From Bacteroidota bacterium (lineage in GTDB: Bacteria; Bacteroidota; Bacteroidia; UBA8524): 48,033 nucleotides of DNA. Position 1 is the first letter of the stretch; each line of letters starts with the position of its first letter. The notes beneath the pieces were generated by a model. It did not search any database and was not told the origin of the DNA. It saw nothing but the letters and a program-made list of their open reading frames with translations. A program made the position numbers and the translations under genes. The DNA is taken from assembly GCA_003531115.1 (NCBI GenBank), contig DQHT01000111.1, forward strand, positions 1 to 48,033, given 5' to 3'. Shown one piece after another: positions 1 to 7,639 of the stretch.

Positions 1-28
1 TGCTCTGAACCAGCTGAGCTAAACTCCC
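1..28 (-). tRNA. tRNA gene, 5' end only (runs off the left edge)
   Basis: The reverse complement begins GGGAGTT (acceptor arm), then TA, then the D-arm GCTC...GAGC with the loop AGCTGGTTCA, then A. This is the canonical first 28 nt of a tRNA, with its 5' end at position 28. The anticodon lies outside the window, so the identity cannot be read. The GGGAGTT acceptor start would fit a tRNA-Val, but that is a guess. A consensus promoter lies 62 to 92 nt upstream. Confidence 0.85.
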
Positions 29-89
29 AATATGTCAATTTTCCTTCTGGTACTGTGCTTCTCAGCAATCCTGTCTCTCAAAGGGAGTG

Positions 90-120
90 CAAAGATAGTA
101 TTGGAATTCACATTTGCAAA
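90..120 (-). promoter_or_regulatory. Bacteroidota-type promoter for the tRNA gene
   Basis: On the minus strand TTTG (120-117) is followed by exactly 19 nt and then TATCTTTG (97-90). This is a full match to the TTTG-N19-TAnnTTTG consensus of the primary sigma factor of Bacteroidota. It points toward the tRNA gene at 28. It is the best promoter match seen in the window. Confidence 0.75.
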
Positions 121-209
121 TAAGAAGAAATAAATCTCAGATTTCTTAGTTACGACGCAGACGAGGAATCAACCCAGCATCTCCCTCATCGTCTCATCCT
201 TTTCGCATT

Positions 210-252
210 CATCCTTGCATATTCGGAATGTTATGCCGAATTTGCAAGGATG
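210..252. repeat. Long inverted repeat covering the start codon of the DUF4143 ATPase
   Basis: CATCCTTGCA (210-219) pairs with TGCAAGGATG (243-252), and ATTCGG (221-226) pairs with CCGAAT (236-241). Only a T-T mismatch (220/242) interrupts a 17-position stem around the 9-nt loop AATGTTATG. The ATG of the downstream ATPase (250-252) is the end of the right arm. In RNA the start codon would be base-paired; in DNA it could be a protein-binding palindrome. Confidence 0.85.
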
Positions 253-1413
253 ATTGAGCGAAGATTAACTCCCATACTCCTGGATCGTCTGGAAAATTTC
301 CCGGCTGTTGCCCTCTTAGGCCCAAGGCAGGTGGGAAAAACTACCCTTTCTCATAGCGTGGCAGAAAAGTTCAACAGTATCTATCTGGATATGGAACTGC
401 CGGGTGACCACGAAAAATTAAGTAATGCCGAGTCTTACCTTTCCAGCCATGAAGATAAACTGGTCATTATCGATGAGGTGCAGCGTGTTCCTGAATTATT
501 CCAGCTCTTACGCGGACTGATAGATCAGGGAAAACTCCGGGGGCGTAATTCTGCACGCTTTTTATTGCTGGGATCGACCTCGATCGATTTATTGCAGCAG
601 TCAGGGGAGACACTTGCCGGCAGGATTGCTTACCTGGAGCTCACTCCTCTCGACCTTCTGGAAGTAGATTACCGGGATATTAACCTGTTATGGGAACGTG
701 GGGGTTTCCCAATGAGTTTCCTGGCAAAAAATACGGCTCAAAGTATAATCTGGAGGGAAAACTTTATACAGACCTACCTTGAAAGAGATATTCCCATGTT
801 GGGGCCAAGAGTACCAGCCGAGACTCTTCGGCGGTTCTGGACGATGCTGGCCCATACTCAGGGCGGCCTGCTCAATGCCTCCCAACTGGCCCGGGGATTA
901 TTGGTGGACAGTAAAACCATAAGCCGTTACCTCGATCTCATGGTGGATTTATTGCTGGTGCGAAGACTGATGCCCTTTCATGGCAATACCGGAAAACGTC
1001 TTGTTAAATCACCCAAAGTTTACATTCGCGACAGCGGTTTGGTCCATACCCTTTTGAAGCTGGATTCCCTCGAAAATCTACTCGGACACCCTATAGTTGG
1101 AATGAGTTGGGAGGGATTTGTTGTCGAAAGCCTCATCAGGATGGCGCCGGAGCGGAGCACGTCTTATTTTTACCGCACTGCTGCCGGAGCAGAAATCGAC
1201 TTATTGCTTGAATTGCCCGGAGCCCAACGATGGGCAATAGAGATCAAACGCGGGCAGGTTGCAAAACCGGGAAAAGGCTTTAACCATGCTCTCGAGGACC
1301 TTAAACCCGATAAAGCCTTTGTCGTTTACCAAGGCAAAGAGCGCTATCCCATCGCTGAAAACATTGAGGCCATCAATCTGCTTGAAATGGCTGCGCTATT
1401 GGCTGGTTTTTGA
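250..1413 (+). CDS. AAA-type ATPase with C-terminal DUF4143 domain
   Basis: 387 aa, the usual size for this family. The N-terminal P-loop ATPase has Walker A GPRQVGKTT at residues 24-32 and Walker B LVIIDEVQR at 71-79. The C-terminal half is the DUF4143 region and carries E288 (WEGFVVE), the motif EID at 315-317 and EIK at 331-333, a spacing that resembles a PD-(D/E)XK nuclease fold. The start agrees with the family N-terminus (M-I-x-R before a hydrophobic strand and the P-loop), and no other start precedes the P-loop. The biological role of the family is poorly known; these genes are scattered and often mobile. Here the gene stands alone beside a tRNA gene, which would fit acquisition, and its start codon sits inside an inverted repeat. 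No transposase or second copy of the palindrome is seen at its 3' end. Confidence 0.9.
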   Translation: MIERRLTPILLDRLENFPAVALLGPRQVGKTTLSHSVAEKFNSIYLDMELPGDHEKLSNAESYLSSHEDKLVIIDEVQRVPELFQLLRGLIDQGKLRGRNSARFLLLGSTSIDLLQQSGETLAGRIAYLELTPLDLLEVDYRDINLLWERGGFPMSFLAKNTAQSIIWRENFIQTYLERDIPMLGPRVPAETLRRFWTMLAHTQGGLLNASQLARGLLVDSKTISRYLDLMVDLLLVRRLMPFHGNTGKRLVKSPKVYIRDSGLVHTLLKLDSLENLLGHPIVGMSWEGFVVESLIRMAPERSTSYFYRTAAGAEIDLLLELPGAQRWAIEIKRGQVAKPGKGFNHALEDLKPDKAFVVYQGKERYPIAENIEAINLLEMAALLAGF

Positions 1414-1460
1414 TTTTTTTAATGAAAGATGGGCCGTATAAGATGCTTGTTATTGAATGA

Positions 1461-1853
1461 TCATAGCAATATCCATATAAACACCCCACTTGCATAGACC
1501 CAAAATAAGGAAAACAGAATATGCATAGTGGTTTCAAACTTTTTGCCTCTCCATAGTTCCGGTGAATAGATAAAAAATTGAAAGAACAGCCGGATCGTAA
1601 AAAACAGTGCCAAGCCAATGCATAGCGTATTTCCAAGCTTTGTCTCCATCAGGTCGCTTGCCGAGGTCAAACAAAGTAAGCCGATGAGAAACACCATAAG
1701 CGCAATAAAGAAGGTATGAACACCCATCATTTGCCGGTTAATAGGGCTGAGCAATTTTAACTCTGTTTTCCAGTTGAAATATTTCGGAAAACCAACGTGA
1801 ATGAAGGACAGGATAACAAGTAAAACACCAATGATCTCAATATTTAGTTCCAT
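1461..1853 (-). CDS. Small membrane protein, four predicted TM helices
   Basis: 130 aa with about four hydrophobic segments (near residues 8-22, 46-66, 75-95 and 108-128), so probably an inner-membrane protein. I do not recognise a named family. It is the last gene of a minus-strand operon, and its start overlaps the 3' end of the methyltransferase gene by 17 nt, which suggests translational coupling. Function unknown; the constant company of a DoxX-like protein, a DUF2071 protein and a membrane-anchored methyltransferase suggests a joint membrane or lipid-related role, but that is inference. Confidence 0.75.
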   Translation of the reverse strand: MELNIEIIGVLLVILSFIHVGFPKYFNWKTELKLLSPINRQMMGVHTFFIALMVFLIGLLCLTSASDLMETKLGNTLCIGLALFFTIRLFFQFFIYSPELWRGKKFETTMHILFSLFWVYASGVFIWILL

Positions 1854-2601
1854 TTGCTTCCAGAATAAATAGACTTAGAAAGGGGGTTAATTTTCGTTCT
1901 GATTTGAGCGATAAACCTGCCTGTTTAAAGGTGGTTAGCCAGGTTTTCCGGCTATAAAAATGAAAAAAGCCAAGGGTATAAGCAAGGAAATTGTTCAAAT
2001 CCCGCAAATGCTCCAGTACGATCACCAGTCCTGATGATCGACTAACACGATTCAGTTCTTTAAAAAACTGAATACGTTCCTCTTTATCCCTTATTTCATG
2101 AGCCGACATAATGGCCAGGCACAGATCAAAAGTATTTTCTGAAAACGGGAGTTTGTCTGACTGAATGAAGAGTGTTCCCGGCAATTTGGGGTAAACTTGT
2201 CTTGCCCGTTTTATGGATATTTCTGTGTGCTTAACCGGATCGTAAAAGTCGCCCATGCTTAAATCCACCTGACTGAATCTATGCTTTATTAGTAGACTGC
2301 TTTCATCAAAACCCGCGTTGATATTCAATATTTTAGTATCGACCTTGTTTATATATGGATCCAGCCATTCTAGCCGATAGAGGCCGGACAGGTCATAGAT
2401 ATAAAAGGAAACGAACAGGGAGATTATCATAACCCCGCATACCACGATCACCCCAGTGGTAATGAAGGGGTGCAAAGCGTGGGGTAGAAAACTCTTGAAT
2501 AGCAAAAGGACAGTGAGGGAAACAAGCGCCAGCACGTAAAAGTGCCAGTTAAACCGAACGATGTTCGCAACACCCTGAAAGCGTTTTCGTCCTATTGCCA
2601 T
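1837..2601 (-). CDS. Membrane-anchored class I SAM-dependent methyltransferase-like protein
   Basis: 254 aa. Two TM helices come first (about residues 21-38 and 45-68), then a soluble Rossmann-type methyltransferase domain. The glycine-rich SAM loop appears as ILNINAGFDESS (91-102), poorer than the usual D-x-G-x-G. Later elements are conserved: an acidic loop, LPFSENTFDL at 151-160, and the FKELNRVSRSSG helix-turn at 180-191, typical of methyltransferase domain 11 and UbiE-like enzymes. Substrate unknown; a membrane or lipid substrate is plausible. It overlaps the upstream DUF2071 gene by 10 nt and the downstream gene by 17 nt. The degenerate motif I leaves catalytic activity uncertain. Confidence 0.75.
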   Translation of the reverse strand: MAIGRKRFQGVANIVRFNWHFYVLALVSLTVLLLFKSFLPHALHPFITTGVIVVCGVMIISLFVSFYIYDLSGLYRLEWLDPYINKVDTKILNINAGFDESSLLIKHRFSQVDLSMGDFYDPVKHTEISIKRARQVYPKLPGTLFIQSDKLPFSENTFDLCLAIMSAHEIRDKEERIQFFKELNRVSRSSGLVIVLEHLRDLNNFLAYTLGFFHFYSRKTWLTTFKQAGLSLKSERKLTPFLSLFILEANGTKY

Positions 2602-3326
2602 CTTTCCAGTTTACCTTTTTTCCAAAAGTAGGGGATGTTCCTGATTTCAAAGGCATTCGCCAATACCACGTTTTCCAGATTCAGGCTTTTTAAAAAATCG
2701 AAATGGTAGGATTCCACTTTCACCGGCTCCGGCTTCCAATTTTCGCGGACTCCTTCGATGATCAATACTGTTTGGACTGCTTCATCGCAGGTGAAGGTAA
2801 AAGGCAAAGGACCGGCAAATCGTCTGGCTTCTTTCCAGTCAGCAAAGGGCGAACCCTCCGGGAGAGCGATTTCAGTGACGGTTTGTTCCAAAGTGACATG
2901 AAAGTTGGAATTCTCAGAACTGATGGTTTTGAAATCACCTTCTGTAACTCTTTGAATATCAGTAGTAGTATAGTTGTAATGCGTGAAAATGTTACCCAGC
3001 ACTTCCATTTTCTTTTTGTCCGTTTCTGATTTGAGGATATAAAGTCCTCTCAGTCTTTTCCCTGCTAAAGTGGTATAGCGCACAAAAATGCGGTAACCGA
3101 TCAGAAAGAAGTCATTGCCCATAAATTTCGGAAAACCTTCAGGACGGAGCCCCGAGGTTTGCACCATAGCTACAGCGATAAATGCCCATTTATCCTGAAA
3201 GGTATCGAGTTCCAGTCTTGAAGGAATCAATCTTTCAAGTTGCTCCTTTGGAACGGCAAAAGTCAGGACGATCGAGCTTTCAAAAAAGGCTTCTACCGCA
3301 AAGGGGTGGTTTTTTAGAAATGCCAT
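2592..3326 (-). CDS. DUF2071 (YqjF-like) family protein
   Basis: 244 aa soluble protein. The opening (FFESSIVLTFAVPKEQLERL) and the segment with WAFIAVAMVQTSGLRP followed by an FLIGYRIFVRY strand fit DUF2071/YqjF proteins, which share the acetoacetate-decarboxylase-like fold. The biochemical role of the family is not established. Its start codon overlaps the stop of the DoxX-like gene by one base (TGATG), and its own 3' end overlaps the methyltransferase by 10 nt, so it is the second gene of a tightly coupled operon. Confidence 0.75.
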   Translation of the reverse strand: MAFLKNHPFAVEAFFESSIVLTFAVPKEQLERLIPSRLELDTFQDKWAFIAVAMVQTSGLRPEGFPKFMGNDFFLIGYRIFVRYTTLAGKRLRGLYILKSETDKKKMEVLGNIFTHYNYTTTDIQRVTEGDFKTISSENSNFHVTLEQTVTEIALPEGSPFADWKEARRFAGPLPFTFTCDEAVQTVLIIEGVRENWKPEPVKVESYHFDFLKSLNLENVVLANAFEIRNIPYFWKKGKLERWQ

Positions 3327-3715
3327 CAGCTTTGCCGGTTTAATTTTTTGTTGAGAATAAATTCATTGTACCAAATGATGGCTATGAACACCAGGGCAAA
3401 AATGGAGTTAAATCGCCCCCAGAGCAGGTGATCTGGTACAAGTATAAACTCGAGGATATTCATCGCCCCCACAATAACGATCTGGACAATAGCATTTAGC
3501 CTTGACTTAAAGTTCGACAGGATCCAGACCGCCATGACCAATTCCGAAAGTCCGATCAACACTGTCAGGGGTCTTGAAAATTCGTCGCCTAAAATTCGGG
3601 CAACGATCTGTTCATGCCGGGGTACAAGGTTTAGGACTTTACAAATAAGACCGTTTATGAGCCAGACCACGGCGATGATAGTGGTTAGTAGTTTATGTTT
3701 GGTTTGTAGGGTCAA
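3326..3715 (-). CDS. DoxX-like small membrane protein
   Basis: 129 aa with four hydrophobic helices and a short basic C-terminus; the segments VVWLINGLICKVLNL and LIGLSELVMAVWILS are typical of the DoxX-like family. The start codon is TTG at 3715, preceded by AAGGA about eight nt upstream; no ATG is available in frame above it. It is the promoter-proximal gene of the four-gene minus-strand operon ending at 1461. Family members have been linked to redox or membrane functions in other bacteria, but no specific role can be read here. Confidence 0.75.
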   Translation of the reverse strand: MTLQTKHKLLTTIIAVVWLINGLICKVLNLVPRHEQIVARILGDEFSRPLTVLIGLSELVMAVWILSNFKSRLNAIVQIVIVGAMNILEFILVPDHLLWGRFNSIFALVFIAIIWYNEFILNKKLNRQS

Positions 3716-3961
3716 TGAGAGTCCTTGAAACAGATTCGTAAATGTGGTTCAAGATAATGAATTCCGCTATACCTGAATGAAGTTGCGACTTTATACCCTT
3801 TTGATACTTGTTTAATTCCTATATTTGGTTTTGAGGAGATAGATTCAGAAATGACCCATGCTATCAAATATGAAATCGGGTACTCATTTCGTTAAGTTAA
3901 CTGGGAGTGACATACGAGTTCGAAGCGAAAAAAAATCGCCATTTCACTAAGCACCTGGAAT
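3716..3961. other. Divergent intergenic region
   Basis: This 246-bp AT-rich spacer separates the DoxX-like operon (minus) from the lipoprotein gene (plus). It contains TATATTTG at 3820-3827, a match to the Bacteroidota -7 element, but the nearest TTG upstream (3801-3803) leaves only a 16-nt spacer, so the promoter call is weak. No RNA gene or convincing reading frame is visible. Confidence 0.4.
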
Positions 3962-4921
3962 ATGACCTTTAGATCTGCTGGCAGAATTCCCCTTTTATTC
4001 GTTTTCGTTCTTTGTCTTTCTTGTTCTGAGAAAAACGAGGAGCATGTGATTTCCTGCGATGAGTTTTTGAATAACACAATGCGTTATTCAAAGGATTTTT
4101 CTGTCATGAATTTTTGGCCCTGTAGTAACCCGGCTAATCGGGATGAGTTCTGCTATGTTTCAGGAGATATGACAAATCATGAATTGCGTGTCCATAATAT
4201 GAAAACGAACAAGAATTATTCGGTTGGTAAAGGCACCTTTTATGGTGAACCGATTTGGAGTTCTAATGGCTACATCTATGTTATTAATAATAACTATGAA
4301 ATTGAAAAGCACAATCGATTGACAAAAAGCAAATCCATTATCTTTTCCGGGTATGGAACGATAGCTTACTTATCCTCATCACCTTTGGGTGACAAATTGA
4401 TCCTTCAGAGAGTTGAGGCAGATAGCTTACAGTCAATTGTAATTTCAGAGGATGGTGCAATTCTAGATCGGTTCTATTATACTCCTAGCTACACGGATAC
4501 TTTCTTGTATTATCAAGGCACGTGGTATTCAGAGGATAATGTAGTTGTCAGCTCATTGAATTGCGGTATTGCCAAAACAAGTTTTTCCAGTCGATCAATA
4601 GACAGTATTTCACCACGGCTCGGCAAAAAACCATGGGATTGTCTGGAAAGGGTCTATGGATGTGAGAGCTGTGAGAATTATTACGCTATCATTCTTAACG
4701 ATGGAATCTGGAAAATTGATGTAAACAATGGCAGCAGCACAGTCATTAAGTCATCATGTATACTTAAGGAGTATTTGAGTTTGAATTTACTTGACCAGAA
4801 TACGGCTTTGGTTACAAAAGAAATTTGTCAGGCCTTAGATTATTCAAGATTAGTTTGTCGGCGGGCTATCTTTACCCTTGACTTGCAAAGCGGCAAAGAA
4901 ACAGAGATAGTCCTTCCCTAA
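3962..4921 (+). CDS. Putative lipoprotein with TolB-like beta-propeller repeats
   Basis: 319 aa. A hydrophobic signal peptide ends in LCLSC with a candidate lipid-bearing Cys at residue 21. The mature part has repeated short blades of the kind NPANRDEF...HELRVHN...PIWSSNGYIYV, resembling the six-bladed propellers of TolB/WD40-like proteins. It is clearly related to the minus-strand protein at 6312-7283: both share the order Cys-Asp/Glu near the N-terminus, NP-x-N-x-DEF, a basic linker, and G-x-P-x-W-x-x-NG-x-I. Probably periplasmic or surface-exposed; function unknown. The codon and base use is more AT-rich than in the housekeeping genes around it, which fits recent transfer or fast evolution. 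Confidence 0.75.
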   Translation: MTFRSAGRIPLLFVFVLCLSCSEKNEEHVISCDEFLNNTMRYSKDFSVMNFWPCSNPANRDEFCYVSGDMTNHELRVHNMKTNKNYSVGKGTFYGEPIWSSNGYIYVINNNYEIEKHNRLTKSKSIIFSGYGTIAYLSSSPLGDKLILQRVEADSLQSIVISEDGAILDRFYYTPSYTDTFLYYQGTWYSEDNVVVSSLNCGIAKTSFSSRSIDSISPRLGKKPWDCLERVYGCESCENYYAIILNDGIWKIDVNNGSSTVIKSSCILKEYLSLNLLDQNTALVTKEICQALDYSRLVCRRAIFTLDLQSGKETEIVLP

Positions 4922-4950
4922 CTGAATTTGTCACCGATCTGAAAGATTTT

Positions 4951-5412
4951 ATGAGGTATAAATCCTTTACACTTATTTGTCTTATATCTATTGGGCTATG
5001 TTATGCGCATATTTATGAATTTTTACCAAGTGAATTAGTCGGGCATTATGATTCCAAAGAACCAATCATTAAGAGAATAGGATATTTTTTAAATCCAAAT
5101 CGGACATACACCGGTCGGTACGAACTTGATTTATACAAGGATTCAACATTTGACTATACATCATGTGGAGTTAGTGAAAGGAAGTGGTGCATCGTTAGTG
5201 ATACACTAATATTGACTGGAATTTACCCGGACTCTGTAAAAGCTGCAATAGCAGAAAATTTCCCGGATACTGATACAAGTACGCTCCATTTTAAAAGGAA
5301 GTTTATAATTGAAAAGAAAAACGGCAATTTCTCTCTGGAAATGTGCGGACAAGCAAGTCAACGTGGAAGGAAGTTTAAAAAATGGTGTTTAATATTATCT
5401 AAACGAGATTAA
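4951..5412 (+). CDS. Small exported protein of unknown function
   Basis: 153 aa. The N-terminus (about residues 4-20) is a hydrophobic signal peptide or anchor. The rest is a beta-rich domain with YELDLYKDSTFDYTSCG, W-CIVSDTLIL and IIEKKNGNFSLEM, the strand pattern of many small Bacteroidota envelope proteins. Four Cys residues (in TSCG, KWCIV, EMCG and KWCLI) could form disulphides in the periplasm. It follows the lipoprotein gene by 29 nt on the same strand, so the two may be co-transcribed. I do not recognise a family. Confidence 0.6.
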   Translation: MRYKSFTLICLISIGLCYAHIYEFLPSELVGHYDSKEPIIKRIGYFLNPNRTYTGRYELDLYKDSTFDYTSCGVSERKWCIVSDTLILTGIYPDSVKAAIAENFPDTDTSTLHFKRKFIIEKKNGNFSLEMCGQASQRGRKFKKWCLILSKRD

Positions 5413-5506
5413 ATCGGAAATGTTTCGGACCATTCAAGGGGGTGATAAAGTAGTACATCGATTAGGGTTTAACATGCTTTACACTTTACTAATGTAAAAT
5501 CACACC

Positions 5507-6241
5507 ATGAGATATTGTTTGCTTTTATTATGCTTGCTCGTTTTACATTCTGCACATTCACAACACATCGCTATTGGTGCCGGTCTTACCTTTGGATACT
5601 CCATTCCCGAAAAAATGGAAATCAAAGCAATTTCTCCGAACGGCAAACTAGGTGTTGGATTGAATAGTTCAGTAAGATATCGAATAAACGATATTTATTC
5701 CTTTTATACTGGGCTCAATATCGTTCGTAAGGCTTCCACGATTAAACACAATGAATTTGATTTCCCAAATCTCAGTTACACCGGTAGTTTAAAAGTTGGA
5801 ATGTCCAATACATTTATTCAGATTCCTTTGTTATTTTCTAGATCACTCCAGGTTTCTGATAAAGGGTTTTTTGAGATTTTAGCTGGCATTAATGCCAGCC
5901 GGATGAAGCCAACGAAACTTGTGGTTAAAAATACATGGTCTCCTCAATACAGTGGCACTGATAAATTTGAATATATTATTACGGGGGATAGCATCGATTT
6001 CAAAACAAGATATGGCCTTGAACTGAATTTTGGACTTGCATATAATTTAAAAGTCAATGCTGAATCCGATAAAACTCACCGAATAGTCTTGGGTCTGGAG
6101 AAAACTTTTTTTACAGGCCCATCCATAAATTATGAGGTCCAGTTGAGTAATGATACCCAGATCAAAAAGTACATCATATCAGAAAAACCAAAACTGTGGT
6201 GTTTTAAGGTGGAATACACCTATTACTTTTGTTCACGATAA
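5507..6241 (+). CDS. Outer-membrane beta-barrel protein (PorT-like)
   Basis: 244 aa. A signal peptide of about 18 residues ends at AHS/Q. The remainder is a series of alternating amphipathic strands such as GLNSSVRYRINDIYSFYTGL and FIQIPLLFSR, ending with an aromatic-rich strand (FKVEYTYYF), as in outer-membrane barrels of the Bacteroidota. Function unknown; it is the last plus-strand gene of the AT-rich islet and converges with the second lipoprotein gene. A 6-bp inverted repeat (TTTACA, 9 nt, TGTAAA; 5478-5498) lies just before the ATG. Confidence 0.7.
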   Translation: MRYCLLLLCLLVLHSAHSQHIAIGAGLTFGYSIPEKMEIKAISPNGKLGVGLNSSVRYRINDIYSFYTGLNIVRKASTIKHNEFDFPNLSYTGSLKVGMSNTFIQIPLLFSRSLQVSDKGFFEILAGINASRMKPTKLVVKNTWSPQYSGTDKFEYIITGDSIDFKTRYGLELNFGLAYNLKVNAESDKTHRIVLGLEKTFFTGPSINYEVQLSNDTQIKKYIISEKPKLWCFKVEYTYYFCSR

Positions 6242-6311
6242 GCAATAGAACTTATACAGATTGGTATACCGGATGCAACCAATTAAGTCCGGTCTCAAAA
6301 GAAAAAGTCGG

Positions 6312-7283
6312 TCATAAATCTAAAGCAGTTAGTGTGCCTTTGGAAATATCATACAGGAATATCCCCGATTTAACGGAATAAATTCCCGTATCATTCTTGT
6401 AATCGTAAGCATCCACTCTTTCAAGTAGGAGAAATTTAGAATCTCCGGATATGGACATATAGTCATAACACTTCGTCTCACATCCTGGCAGAAGCTTTAA
6501 CCTTGTTCCCTCCTGAGGATTAAAAATATAAACACCCTCCCTGAACGTGGAAAAGTAAAATACCTGGGAGATTTGATTATAAGCGAGCCCGGTTATTATG
6601 TTACTCCCATCGAAACTCAAGTCAAAGAGTCGGTTAACATGTCCTGATGAATTGCTTTCAATAAGGGTAGCCTTATTTTCATAGTTTACGCTAACAAATT
6701 CATCTGGGGAAATAGAGACTCCCCGATGAAATCCCGGACCCTTAGCGCTATCAATAATTTGCCCTTTGAGATTGACTAATACCCGATAATAAGGAACCCC
6801 AAGATTATAGCTGAATTGCGCTACGATTAAGCTGTCCGATAGCCAATAGGGATAAAGAAAGCTGCCAGAAGAAGAAATTTTAGATTTCAGATTTCCCAGA
6901 GTTTCAACAACCACCAGACTAAACGACGGATCTGTATAAACAATCAAGCCATTATCACCCCATCTCGGCTGCCCTCGCACATTGGCATCTTTAACTATTA
7001 TACTCTTGTGTTTGGTGGAAATGGTATAAATAACCAGATCTGAATTATCGCCATGAACATCTGTAAAGACAAATTCATCGCTATTCGTAGGATTAAATGC
7101 CGGTGCCTGGCTTTGGTAATGTGCCTGTTGGATCCCTCTAACCCCCATCGGATAATCAGGTAAATCTTCACAAGGATAGTCGGTATTACCTTCATACATA
7201 TGGTTCTTAACACATGACATATATGCAAGAATACCAATGGTGACCAGTAATGTCTTGAAGAAATAGTTGAACATGATCATCAT
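6312..7283 (-). CDS. Putative lipoprotein, paralogue of the one at 3962-4921
   Basis: 323 aa with a hydrophobic N-terminus and a Cys in YMSC as a relaxed lipobox; the true start may be any of the Met codons at the first four residues. The mature domain shares with the first lipoprotein the motifs NPTNSDEF, G-Q-P-R-W-G-D-NG-L-I-V-Y and late blades with FSTFREGVYIFN and SGIFLYDISKGTL, typical of TolB-like propellers. The two genes lie in opposite orientation and flank the small exported protein and the barrel gene. Probably cell-envelope exposed; function unknown. Confidence 0.72.
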   Translation of the reverse strand: MMIMFNYFFKTLLVTIGILAYMSCVKNHMYEGNTDYPCEDLPDYPMGVRGIQQAHYQSQAPAFNPTNSDEFVFTDVHGDNSDLVIYTISTKHKSIIVKDANVRGQPRWGDNGLIVYTDPSFSLVVVETLGNLKSKISSSGSFLYPYWLSDSLIVAQFSYNLGVPYYRVLVNLKGQIIDSAKGPGFHRGVSISPDEFVSVNYENKATLIESNSSGHVNRLFDLSFDGSNIITGLAYNQISQVFYFSTFREGVYIFNPQEGTRLKLLPGCETKCYDYMSISGDSKFLLLERVDAYDYKNDTGIYSVKSGIFLYDISKGTLTALDL

Positions 7284-7433
7284 TACCCGACACGATTAAG
7301 GGTAGGCCAAATATAGGGATAGGAACTGGTATGCTTCCCCTGAAAATTCTGCTCCGTCCGTCGCACTTCGGCTTCGCACCGCCTTCGCTGAAAAGCTACG
7401 GCGGACGCGGTCAGTGTGACGAATCCTGTTGCT

Positions 7434-7472
7434 CCTCGTCTTCAAGTCCCCTCGTCTCCAAGTCCCCTCGTC
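7434..7472. repeat. 16-bp tandem repeat, about 2.5 units
   Basis: Units at 7434-7449 (CCTCGTCTTCAAGTCC) and 7450-7465 (same with one T-to-C change), followed by a partial CCTCGTC. It lies in a C- and T-rich spacer with no coding potential. Confidence 0.75.
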
Positions 7473-7588
7473 CCCATTTCTCCCCCGCTCCCTCCGCTCC
7501 TTCGCTCCGGACGCAGTCCCGCTCCCTCCACCTTCGCTATGTCCTTCACTTCGTTACGGTCATAGCTTCGGCGGACGAAGTCGCTCTT

Positions 7589-7620
7589 AAATCATAAATC
7601 ACAAATCAAAAATCATAAAT
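7589..7620. repeat. Heptamer array (AAATCAN)4 plus AAAT
   Basis: Four heptads AAATCAT, AAATCAC, AAATCAA, AAATCAT followed by AAAT. The same 32-bp layout with one change recurs at 12673-12704, again just upstream of a gene start. It lies 19 nt before the ATG of the trans-sulfuration enzyme. Confidence 0.85.
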
Positions 7621-7627
7621 CCCTCCT

Positions 7628-7635
7628 TACATTTG
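7628..7635 (+). promoter_or_regulatory. Candidate -7 element TACATTTG
   Basis: Exact match to TAnnTTTG, five nt before the ATG at 7640, so a transcript from here would be leaderless or nearly so. No clear TTG -33 element is seen at the usual spacing. Confidence 0.35.
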
Positions 7636-7639
7636 CCCC

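Larger units (their letters stand above)
7284..7639. other. Repeat-rich intergenic region upstream of the trans-sulfuration gene
   Basis: 356 bp without a credible gene. It holds a pyrimidine-rich, GC-rich stretch (about 7335-7588) with a 16-bp tandem repeat (CCTCGTCTTCAAGTCC, 7434-7465, third partial unit to about 7472). It also holds copies of a CGGCGGA-type motif (7399-7405 and 7569-7575) related to one near 11450, then a four-copy heptamer array and a -7 promoter element. Open frames through this stretch look non-protein-like (runs of Ser, Pro, Arg). Confidence 0.6.

Noticed and set aside
3851..3895. 14-codon frame MTHAIKYEIGYSFR with GAGGAG upstream, between the DoxX operon and the lipoprotein gene
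   Set aside because: Too short to judge; no runs of a regulatory amino acid and no attenuator hairpin, so a leader peptide cannot be supported.
6268..6293. ACCGGA-N14-TCCGGT hairpin between the barrel gene and the second lipoprotein gene
   Set aside because: Stem of six with a long loop and no T-run on either strand; too weak for a terminator call.
7331..7597. 88-residue frame rich in Ser, Pro and Arg
   Set aside because: It runs through the pyrimidine-rich tandem repeats; composition is dictated by the repeats and is not protein-like.
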